Below, one piece after another: positions 7,991 to 13,287 of a stretch of 21,717 nt of DNA. The notes beneath the pieces were generated by a model that was given only the letters and a program-made list of their open reading frames with translations, searched no databases and was not told the origin of the DNA. The translations under genes were made by a program, and so were the position numbers. How positions within the stretch are numbered: position 1 is the first letter of the stretch; the number at the start of each line of letters is the position of its first letter. The stretch comes from Candidatus Parcubacteria bacterium (GTDB taxonomy: Bacteria > Patescibacteriota > Patescibacteriia > Patescibacteriales > UBA12075): contig JAGLJW010000011.1 in NCBI GenBank assembly GCA_023142215.1, positions 1-21,717 of the forward strand. The letters are read 5' to 3'.

Positions 7991-8050
7991 TTTAGAAAAT
8001 TTGGAAATTCCAATATGCGAATATGATAATAAATTATCACAATTTCTAAA
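7991..8050. repeat. Nested palindromes upstream of the small gene
   Basis: Three nested or adjacent dyads occur in the AT-rich gap 7911-8103. There is an outer pair TTTAGAAAATT (7991-8001) / AATTTCTAAA (8041-8050), an odd-centred palindrome TTGGAAATTCCAA (8001-8013), and a perfect 16-bp palindrome TGATAATAAATTATCA (8024-8039). They could be operators for the 75-residue gene or the eroded end of the neighbouring repeat. No clear promoter was found. Confidence 0.4.
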
Positions 8051-8062
8051 AAAATCAATAGT

Positions 8063-8096
8063 ATGGGTCTGTCGTCAAATTACGGTTTTGGCAAAA
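8063..8096 (+). repeat. Transposon-like end, copy A
   Basis: ATGGGTCTGTCGTCAAAT followed by TACGGTTTTGGCA. It matches copy B at 9305 in the same orientation over about 33 bp with few differences, and matches the inner-facing end of the MITE-like element at 11208. It lies immediately after the stop codon of the AAA+ ATPase gene (8104). Confidence 0.65.
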
Positions 8097-8103
8097 ACAA
8101 TGC

Positions 8104-9234
8104 TTACAACCAAAATCCAATAACATCATCTGGCGAGATAGTTTTATACTCGCTGTTTTTGTCTTTTTGCCATTCTTGAGGAATTCTGCCTTTTTTATTT
8201 CCCCACTTAAATTCAAATCCGTATAATTTTCCATCTCGTTCTTCAATAAAATCAATTTCCGCTTTGCTATACGCTCTCCAAAAATAATTGTTAGCGTATA
8301 TTTTATGATATGCTTGATATTTCATTCTTTCAATAATCGCTAAATTTTCCCAAAGTTGCCCTTGATCATTTCTGCTGTCCAAAAAATTAAAATTATTGAT
8401 AATTGCGTTTCTAATTCCCACATCATAAAAATAGATTTTTCTTAATTTTGAAATTTCTTTTCTTTTATTTTTAAAATAAGGCGACAAGCGAAAAATAATA
8501 AAATTCTTTTCTAATAAATCAACATATCTTTCTATTGTCTTTTTATCAACACCAATTAAATTAGCTAATTCCGTATATGACACTTCTGATCCAATTTGAA
8601 GCGCGAGAGCTTTTAATAATTTTCGCAAAATATCCGAATCTTTTATATTCTGAAATTCTAAAATATCTTTATATAAATAACTGGACGCCAAATTTTTCAA
8701 TCTCTCTATTCTTTCTTCGTTTGACTGCTCTTTTGCTATTTCAGGATAATTTCCAAAAATCATAAAATTTTCCAACTCTTTTTTAAATTCAAGAATATTT
8801 CCTTTTTGAAAAATTTCTTCAAAACTTAAGGGATAAAGATGATAAACAAATTTTCTTCCCGTTAAAGCTTCCTCTGTTTTGTCTATTAAATTAAAACTTG
8901 ACGAACCTGTCACTAAAATTTGCTTGCTTTCTCCGTAATGATCAACCAATAATTTCAGCGTTTGCCCGATTGTTTTTACTTTTTGTCCTTCATCAATAAA
9001 AATTATTTTTGCTGTTCCAATGGTTTTAACCAAAAATTCAAGGTCACTGTTATTAAGATTTTCTCTGTCGCCAGGATTGTCGCAATTAAATTTGACAATG
9101 TCTTTTTTATCGTATGTTTTTAACATTTCCAATGATAAAGTTGTTTTGCCAACTTGCCTTGGTCCGACAATAATAATAACTTTTCCTTTAAAGAAGTTAT
9201 TTTTAATCTGTTTACTAATTATTCTATTATACAT
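8104..9234 (-). CDS. AAA+ ATPase with DUF4143 C-terminal domain
   Basis: 376-residue cytoplasmic ATPase. The Walker A GPRQVGKTT is at 24-32 and the Walker B IIFIDE at 77-82. A TGSSSF segment (about 109-114, sensor region) and the PLSFEE block typical of this family follow. The centre holds a winged-helix-like stretch (SEVSYTELANLIGVDKKTIE). The C-terminus (about 320-345) has the DUF4143 nuclease-like core with Asp328 and Glu341-x-Lys343, resembling a PD-(D/E)xK fold. The family is common and scattered among bacteria and archaea, often near mobile DNA; its biological role is not established. The gene is flanked by directly repeated transposon-like ends (8063 and 9305) and has its own operator-like promoter, which suggests a laterally acquired unit. 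Confidence 0.93.
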   Translation of the reverse strand: MYNRIISKQIKNNFFKGKVIIIVGPRQVGKTTLSLEMLKTYDKKDIVKFNCDNPGDRENLNNSDLEFLVKTIGTAKIIFIDEGQKVKTIGQTLKLLVDHYGESKQILVTGSSSFNLIDKTEEALTGRKFVYHLYPLSFEEIFQKGNILEFKKELENFMIFGNYPEIAKEQSNEERIERLKNLASSYLYKDILEFQNIKDSDILRKLLKALALQIGSEVSYTELANLIGVDKKTIERYVDLLEKNFIIFRLSPYFKNKRKEISKLRKIYFYDVGIRNAIINNFNFLDSRNDQGQLWENLAIIERMKYQAYHKIYANNYFWRAYSKAEIDFIEERDGKLYGFEFKWGNKKGRIPQEWQKDKNSEYKTISPDDVIGFWL

Positions 9235-9235
9235 A

Positions 9236-9294
9236 ATTATATCTAATTTAGGGATTACACTCCCTATATTATATCTAATTTAGGGATTTGTCAA
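9236..9294 (-). promoter_or_regulatory. Promoter and operator repeats of the AAA+ ATPase gene
   Basis: Minus strand: perfect -35 TTGACA (9294-9289), 17-nt spacer, TAATAT -10 (9271-9266), with TATAAT also available at a 15-nt spacing. An exact 21-bp direct repeat occurs at 9236-9256 and 9268-9288 (period 32 bp). One copy fills the -35/-10 spacer and the other abuts the start codon. TAGGGA (9249-9254) and TCCCTA (9261-9266) form an inverted pair between them. This layout suggests a repressor site, possibly autoregulatory. No Shine-Dalgarno precedes the ATG. Confidence 0.7.
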
Positions 9295-9304
9295 GTTTTC
9301 CTTA

Positions 9305-9345
9305 ATGGGTCTGTCGCCAAACTACAGTTTTAGCATAAATTTTCA
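9305..9345 (+). repeat. Transposon-like end, copy B
   Basis: ATGGGTCTGTCGCCAAACTA, then CAGTTTTAGCATAAATTTTCA. It is directly repeated relative to copy A (8063) and very close to the right inverted repeat of the MITE at 11208 (GGGACTGTCGCCAAAT, then CAGTTTAGGCATAAATTTTCA when read on the minus strand). It occupies most of the gap between the ATPase promoter and the tatD stop. Confidence 0.7.
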
Positions 9346-9353
9346 CTAAAAAA

Positions 9354-10190
9354 TCATGAAATTTTAAATAATTTTTTTGCGTTATCTGTTGTTATTTCTG
9401 CGATGCGTTCAAAACTAAGTTTTTTAATTTCTGCAATTCTATTTGCAACTAATCCAACAAATTCTGGAACATTTCTTTCTCCTCTGTGTGGTTCGGGAGT
9501 CATGTATGGGGAGTCTGTTTCTATCATAAATTTGTCATAAGGTAATTTTCTAATTAGTTCGTCCCATTGTTGACTGAAAGTTATTAAACCCGTGAAAGAA
9601 ACAATTAGACCAAGTTCAAAATATTGCCAAGCTAAACTTTCCGTTCCTGAAAAACAATGCATTACTGCCCAAGGTTTACTAATTGGCATTAAATTTCTAT
9701 ATTTTTTCTTAAATTCTTTTATCAACTCAATCATATCATCATGTGCTTGTCTGCAATGAATAATGGCTGGTAAATCTAATCTTCTGGCTAATAATAATTG
9801 TTGCCACAAAACATCTTTTTGTTTATTTTTAGCAGTTGTTGTATCAACGTCTTTTGGTAAATGATAGTAATCAAGTCCTATTTCTCCAATCGCAACAGCT
9901 TTTTCAAATTTTGCAAGTTTTTCATAAATATCATAATTAAATTCCTCATCTCTTGATAAAATAACACCTTTTTCATTTTTTAATTCATACAAATGAATAG
10001 GATGCAAACCAACTGCTGCATAAACACCTTTTTCATACTTATTAGCATATTCCAAAGCCATCCTTGAGCTTTTATAATCCGACCCAGGAATAACCATCCA
10101 AATTTTTTTATTCAAACAATTCCGAATAATTTGATCGCCATCATTTCGGAATTCTTTAAAATTTATATGTGTATGAGTATCTATTAACAT
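9354..10190 (-). CDS. tatD: TatD-family metal-dependent hydrolase/DNase
   Basis: 278-residue TIM-barrel hydrolase of the TatD family (3'-5' exonuclease / DNA repair or turnover roles are known for members). Metal ligands are visible in order: His6 and His8 (DTHTH), Glu103 (GEIGLDYYH), His145 (IIHCR), His178 (MHCFSG) and Asp226 (ETDSPY). Length is slightly above the usual ~260. ATG 10190 is supported by the family N-terminus and by a TATACT box exactly 6 nt upstream, suggesting a leaderless mRNA. It stands alone, with a terminator of the preceding gene upstream. Confidence 0.95.
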   Translation of the reverse strand: MLIDTHTHINFKEFRNDGDQIIRNCLNKKIWMVIPGSDYKSSRMALEYANKYEKGVYAAVGLHPIHLYELKNEKGVILSRDEEFNYDIYEKLAKFEKAVAIGEIGLDYYHLPKDVDTTTAKNKQKDVLWQQLLLARRLDLPAIIHCRQAHDDMIELIKEFKKKYRNLMPISKPWAVMHCFSGTESLAWQYFELGLIVSFTGLITFSQQWDELIRKLPYDKFMIETDSPYMTPEPHRGERNVPEFVGLVANRIAEIKKLSFERIAEITTDNAKKLFKIS

Positions 10191-10196
10191 ATACTT

Positions 10197-10202
10197 AGTA
10201 TA
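10197..10202 (-). promoter_or_regulatory. -10 box of tatD, leaderless spacing
   Basis: TATACT on the minus strand, separated from the tatD ATG by 6 nt, so transcription would start at or next to the A of the start codon. The -35 region is T-rich without a clear hexamer. The same spacing recurs at three other genes in the window. Confidence 0.55.
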
Positions 10203-10214
10203 TCAAAACATTTT

Positions 10215-10258
10215 AAAATAAAAAAGAGCTCTCCGGTAATTTAAAATTACCGGAGAGC
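10215..10258 (-). terminator. Strong intrinsic terminator of the PEP-CTERM gene
   Basis: Near-perfect palindrome GCTCTCCGGTAATTT / AAATTACCGGAGAGC (10228-10258), followed on the minus strand by TCTTTTTTATTTT. It starts 14 nt after the stop codon of the gene at 10272. Confidence 0.9.
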
Positions 10259-10271
10259 AATACTGCTTCTG

Positions 10272-10841
10272 CTAGCAACTATTTTTAAGACGAATGGTTG
10301 CTATTCCTACCAGACCAGTTCCAAAAAGCAACAAGGTACAAGGTTCTGGTACAGGCACAGGAGAACTATTAATTCTTATCTCTCCTGTAACCACAGGATT
10401 AAATTGATTAAATTGAGTAAAATTTGCAGCAAAAGATAAAACATTGCCATCCTGAGCATAACTTAACTCAAGGATATCAAATTCACCCAGTTGATTGCCA
10501 GTGTAGTTGGACGAAAAAACATCCAACCCCGGCGTACTTGGATCAATCCTGAAACTTTCTGCATTTGGATACAGTCCAAGCAACAATTCATCTTCCTCTT
10601 TTGATGGAAAAAAACTTAAATACCACCATTCAGAAAAACAATCAACTGTTATAGTTACGCCATTGTTGGCATTATTTCTTGCTGAAAAAATTCCTTCAGC
10701 ATCAGTCAAGAGAACATCTGACTGTCCATCTACTTGACAACTCAGTATTGTTGCTGCAAAAGCTGTATCTTCATCCACTAGAAACAGCCAATCAAAAAGA
10801 CTGAAAAAAAACAGCAACAATACGAAACTTCTTGATAGCAT
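10272..10841 (-). CDS. Exported PEP-CTERM protein
   Basis: The frame is open to a TTG at 10889, but ATG 10841 (MLSRSFVLLLFFF) is chosen because AAGGAGG lies 6 nt before it; this gives 189 residues. A signal peptide (hydrophobic run then DEDTAFA-A) is followed by a ~130-residue acidic, aromatic domain with no recognised catalytic motif and two Cys residues. The C-terminus is a PEP-CTERM sorting signal: VPEP, a hydrophobic helix (CTLLLFGTGLVGIATI), then only two basic residues before the end. In known systems an exosortase (EpsH) recognises this tail, usually in exopolysaccharide-making bacteria with an outer membrane. No exosortase is in the window. Base composition appears richer in G+C than the neighbours, and it has its own leader and terminator, suggesting acquisition. 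Confidence 0.85.
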   Translation of the reverse strand: MLSRSFVLLLFFFSLFDWLFLVDEDTAFAATILSCQVDGQSDVLLTDAEGIFSARNNANNGVTITVDCFSEWWYLSFFPSKEEDELLLGLYPNAESFRIDPSTPGLDVFSSNYTGNQLGEFDILELSYAQDGNVLSFAANFTQFNQFNPVVTGEIRINSSPVPVPEPCTLLLFGTGLVGIATIRLKNSC

Positions 10842-10892
10842 AGCTATCCTCCTTATAAAACAAGGGAAATGTAAAAAAACACTAGTCAACTT

Positions 10893-10913
10893 CTACAACA
10901 ATTTTATCCACAT
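10893..10913 (-). other. Possible 6-codon leader ORF before the PEP-CTERM gene
   Basis: An unusually complete Shine-Dalgarno (AAAAGGAGGTGG, 10932-10921) precedes ATG 10913, which opens a six-residue frame (MWIKLL) ending in TAG. The real gene starts 51 nt further with its own AAGGAGG. It may be a leader peptide or a ribosome-loading site, or the second half of a duplicated initiation region. A possible extended -10 (TGTTATGCT, box 10963-10958) lies upstream with a weak ATGACA 19 nt before it. Confidence 0.35.
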
Positions 10914-11025
10914 ATTTAAACCACCTCCTTTTATTTAATTGTCTACTTAGTCTAACTAGCATAACATAATCAGGATAGATAATGTCATACTTAATTACAC
11001 ATAAGCAAACTTTAAAGAACATTAT

Positions 11026-11208
11026 GGGACAGTCACCAAATACTAATTTGTCCTAAATTCTCATATTTTGACAAATTTCTTCAAAAATATTTTAGCCAAC
11101 CTGCCCGTTCCATTCAGGCGGGTATTGTTACATTGCCGAAAAGATTTTTGAAGAAATTTCCCCAAAATCTGAAAATTTATGCCTAAACTGGCATTTGGCG
11201 ACAGTCCC
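11026..11208. mobile_element. MITE-like 183-bp inverted-repeat element
   Basis: A non-coding element bounded by GGGACAGTCACCAAAT on the left and, read inward from the right on the minus strand, GGGACTGTCGCCAAAT. The imperfect inverted repeats extend about 65-70 bp, including a well-conserved AAATTTCTTCAAAAAT near their inner ends. The centre holds a smaller GC-rich dyad (CCTGCCCG ... CAGGCGGG). No transposase is present and no clear target duplication is visible (flanks ATTAT / TTAAC). It fills most of the gap between the PEP-CTERM gene and rpmE. Confidence 0.75.
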
Positions 11209-11270
11209 TTAACTATTATTAACATATTTTTAAAATAAAGTCAATATTGCATTATTTAGTTTTTCATGTT

Positions 11271-11323
11271 AATCTATAAAAAGCTTAAAAAAAATGTAAT
11301 ATTAAACATTATATTTATAGATT
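11271..11323 (+). promoter_or_regulatory. Nested stem-loop upstream of rpmE
   Basis: AATCTATAAA (11271-11280) pairs with TTTATAGATT (11314-11323), a 10-bp stem. An inner AATGT / ACATT pair (11293-11310) lies inside the loop. It sits upstream of a likely rpmE -10 (TATACT, 11347-11352), so it may be an operator or DNA structure and not part of the mRNA. Its role is unknown. The rest of 11209-11408 is AT-rich with nothing else seen. Confidence 0.35.
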
Positions 11324-11408
11324 TTAAACTAATATTAAATAAATTATATACTTTTATTTAGGTTTAACGTATTCTTTTGTAATATTTGTTAAATTTAAAT
11401 CAACTAAT

Positions 11409-11747
11409 ATGCAAAAAGATATTCACCCAAAATATAACACTAAAGCAAAAATTATTTGTGCTTGTGGTAATGTATTTGAAACTGGATCAACTATGGACGA
11501 AGTTAAAATTGATCTCTGTTCAGCTTGTCATCCATTTTATACAGGTAAACAAAAATTAGTAGATACAGCTAGAAGAGTTGAAAAATTCCAAACAAAATTA
11601 GGTGCTAAAAAAGAATCTGTTGGTAAAAAAACTAGAAGAGCTAAAAGAGATGAAGAAAAAGCAGCTAAAACCGAAACAACAGAAAAAGAAAAAGCAAAAA
11701 AAATCAAAACAGTAAAAGCAAAAGCTAAGAAAAAAGACGAAAAATAA
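11409..11747 (+). CDS. rpmE: Ribosomal protein bL31 with lysine-rich tail
   Basis: Large-subunit protein L31, zinc-binding (C+) form. Residues 1-65 match the family: DIHPKYNTKAKIICACGN, and LCSACHPFYTGKQKLVDTAGRV-like text with Cys17, Cys19, Cys37 and Cys40 as zinc ligands. The remaining ~45 residues are an extra Lys/Glu/Ala tail ending KAKAKKKDEK, making 112 residues against a usual ~70. Such basic tails occur on several ribosomal proteins of AT-rich, reduced bacteria. No Shine-Dalgarno is visible; a TATACT box at 11347 would give a ~50-nt leader. A terminator follows. Confidence 0.96.
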   Translation: MQKDIHPKYNTKAKIICACGNVFETGSTMDEVKIDLCSACHPFYTGKQKLVDTARRVEKFQTKLGAKKESVGKKTRRAKRDEEKAAKTETTEKEKAKKIKTVKAKAKKKDEK

Positions 11748-11758
11748 ATACTCATTTT

Positions 11759-11816
11759 AAACAACTACTCTATTTATTATAATTTTGTTATAATTATAAG
11801 AGTAGTTGTTTCATTT
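11759..11816 (+). terminator. Terminator after rpmE
   Basis: A 13-bp perfect stem AAACAACTACTCT (11759-11771) / AGAGTAGTTGTTT (11799-11811), with an AT-rich loop, followed by TCATTTT. It starts 12 nt after the rpmE stop. The long loop and broken T-run make it a moderate-strength candidate. Confidence 0.65.
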
Positions 11817-11848
11817 TAAAGGAACATAACTGTTCACTGACTATATAC

Positions 11849-11943
11849 TGTCATTGCGCGAGCGAATGCGTGGCAATCTCATTGATTACGCATCGTGTAT
11901 ATTTTATGGGATTGCCACGTCGCTCCGACTTCTCGCAATGACA
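11849..11943. repeat. TGTCATTGCG palindromic repeat, intergenic copy
   Basis: A 95-bp imperfect palindrome with ends TGTCATTGCG and CGCAATGACA and inner arms containing GTGGCAATC / GATTGCCAC. It is the same family as the copy inside prmC at 14118. It is GC-rich relative to its surroundings and fills the gap between rpmE and prfA; no gene is seen in it. Confidence 0.85.
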
Positions 11944-11979
11944 ATAAAGTTAGCTTTTATAGTTTCAGTAAGTAGTTAC

Positions 11980-11995
11980 GGGTCTGTCACTAAAT
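11980..11995 (+). repeat. Solo transposon-like end just before prfA
   Basis: GGGTCTGTCACTAAAT matches the outer bases of the ends at 8063, 9305 and 11026 but stops at the AT-rich bases before the prfA ATG (12004). It may be a truncated end. No partner is seen nearby. Confidence 0.45.
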
Positions 11996-12003
11996 AAAAA
12001 ATT

Positions 12004-13044
12004 ATGTACGATAAAACATTACAAGAATTCAAAGATCTTGAAATTAAACTTTCCGATCCTGCGATAATCAAAAATCAAAATAAACTTAAAGAAGTTTCTC
12101 AAAAGCATGCCGAATTACGTGATGTTGTAGTTTTAATAAAAAAATATTTAAAAAATGAAAAAACAATAATTGAAAATGAAGAAATTATTAAAACTGAAAC
12201 GGATGCAGAGTTTAAGGAAATAGCACAAACAGAACTTGATGAAATTAAAAATGAACAAGCTACTTTGAAAAAGAAAATTGATATTGAATTAAGCCCAAAA
12301 GATCCTCGTGATAAAAAAAATATCATTATGGAAATTAGAGCTGGAACAGGTGGCGATGAATCTGCTTTATTCACATCAGAGTTATTCAAAATGTATTCTC
12401 GCTTTGCGGAAAATAAAAAACTTAAAACTAAAATTTTAAGTTCTAATCAAAATGAAATTGGTGGTTTTAAGGAAATTATTTTTGAAATTAATGGTTTAAA
12501 TGCTTTTGCAACTTTTAAATTTGAAGCTGGTACTCATCGTGTTCAACGTGTTCCTGAAACAGAAAAACAAGGCAGAATTCACACTTCCGCTGTTACGGTT
12601 GCAGTTATGCCAGAAGCTGAAGAAATTGATTTACAAATTCATCAAAATGATTTGAGAATTGACACTTTTTCGTCATCTGGACCAGGCGGACAATGTGTAA
12701 ATACAACTGATTCAGCTGTGCGTATCACCCATCTACCTTCAGGACTTGTGGTTAGTTGTCAAAACGAAAAATCTCAACATCAAAACAAAGACAAAGCAAT
12801 GCAAATTCTTCGCTCAAGATTATATGCAAAAGTAGAACAAGAACGACACGATAAAGAAGCAGCCGAGCGAAAAGGTCAAATTGGAACTGGAGATAGAAGC
12901 GAAAAAATAAGAACCTACAATTTCCCCCAAGACAGAATCACAGATCACAGAATTAAAAAATCATGGAGCAATATGAATGTTATTTTAAGTGGAGAAATGG
13001 ACGATATTATGAATTCGCTTAAAGAAGCTATTATTGCACAATAA
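12004..13044 (+). CDS. prfA: Peptide chain release factor 1
   Basis: Release factor for UAA/UAG stops. The stop-recognition motif is PET at 184-186 (the RF1-type PxT in RVPETEKQGRIHTSAVTVAV), and the peptidyl-hydrolysis motif GGQ is at 228-230 (SSSGPGGQCVNTTDSAVRITH). Length 346 is close to the family's ~355. The N-terminal helical domain is Lys-rich. The start is the ATG beginning YDKTLQEFKDLE, consistent with the family start; no Shine-Dalgarno is present and a solo repeat end lies 8 nt upstream. The substrate partner gene prmC follows after a small opposing gene. Confidence 0.97.
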   Translation: MYDKTLQEFKDLEIKLSDPAIIKNQNKLKEVSQKHAELRDVVVLIKKYLKNEKTIIENEEIIKTETDAEFKEIAQTELDEIKNEQATLKKKIDIELSPKDPRDKKNIIMEIRAGTGGDESALFTSELFKMYSRFAENKKLKTKILSSNQNEIGGFKEIIFEINGLNAFATFKFEAGTHRVQRVPETEKQGRIHTSAVTVAVMPEAEEIDLQIHQNDLRIDTFSSSGPGGQCVNTTDSAVRITHLPSGLVVSCQNEKSQHQNKDKAMQILRSRLYAKVEQERHDKEAAERKGQIGTGDRSEKIRTYNFPQDRITDHRIKKSWSNMNVILSGEMDDIMNSLKEAIIAQ

Positions 13045-13050
13045 AGATTC

Positions 13051-13090
13051 AAAATAAAAACCGCCTTAATCGTTATACGTATTGGGCGGT
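13051..13090 (-). terminator. Terminator of the 35-residue protein gene
   Basis: ACCGCC / GGCGGT stem (13060-13090) with an imperfect inner CGT/ACG pairing. On the minus strand it is followed directly by TTTTTATTTT (the A-rich bases 13051-13059). It begins about 22 nt after the TAG at 13112. It may also slow plus-strand readthrough from prfA, though no T-run follows in that direction. Confidence 0.75.
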
Positions 13091-13111
13091 ATAATAAAAA
13101 AATTTTGTTAA

Positions 13112-13219
13112 CTAATCCCAAAGAAGTCCAAACGAACATCCAAGAGCCATACCAATGAACACATTATCAAAGAACAGGTATCCCAGTATAAACCCAACTA
13201 CACAACATAGAAAATTCAT
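13112..13219 (-). CDS. 35-residue hydrophobic membrane peptide
   Basis: A short gene supported by AAGGAGG 4 nt before ATG 13219, a TATAAT box at 13268-13263 and an intrinsic terminator. The peptide starts MNFLCCVVGFILGYLF and ends SFGLLWD. It is hydrophobic over almost its whole length, with glycines spaced through it (GFILGYLFF, FIGMALGCSFG), consistent with one membrane helix or a tight helical pair, and has three Cys residues. The function is unknown; possibilities include a membrane-stress or toxin-like peptide, but nothing in the sequence proves either. It is divergent from prmC. Confidence 0.65.
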   Translation of the reverse strand: MNFLCCVVGFILGYLFFDNVFIGMALGCSFGLLWD

Positions 13220-13262
13220 AATTCCTCCTTATTGAATTTATTGTTAGAAAATTATTTTATTA

Positions 13263-13281
13263 ATTATACGTTCTTTATACT
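13263..13281. promoter_or_regulatory. Divergent -10 boxes for prmC and the 35-residue gene
   Basis: TATACT on the plus strand (13276-13281) lies 6 nt before the prmC ATG, a leaderless spacing. TATAAT on the minus strand (13268-13263) serves the small membrane peptide. The boxes are 7 bp apart, so polymerase could hardly occupy both at once. No good -35 hexamer is seen for either. Confidence 0.5.
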
Positions 13282-13287
13282 ATATAA

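Noticed and set aside
8055..8255. 66-codon minus-strand open frame overlapping the 3' end of the AAA+ gene
   Set aside because: It lies almost wholly in another frame of a well-supported DUF4143 gene, has no ribosome site and resembles no family.
10842..10889. Extended N-terminus of the PEP-CTERM protein from TTG 10889
   Set aside because: The AAGGAGG site sits inside this stretch and points to ATG 10841; the signal peptide is complete without it.
11020..11215. Target-site duplication around the MITE
   Set aside because: The flanks (AACATTAT left, TTAACTAT right) do not match as a direct repeat of 2-9 bp, so no duplication is claimed.
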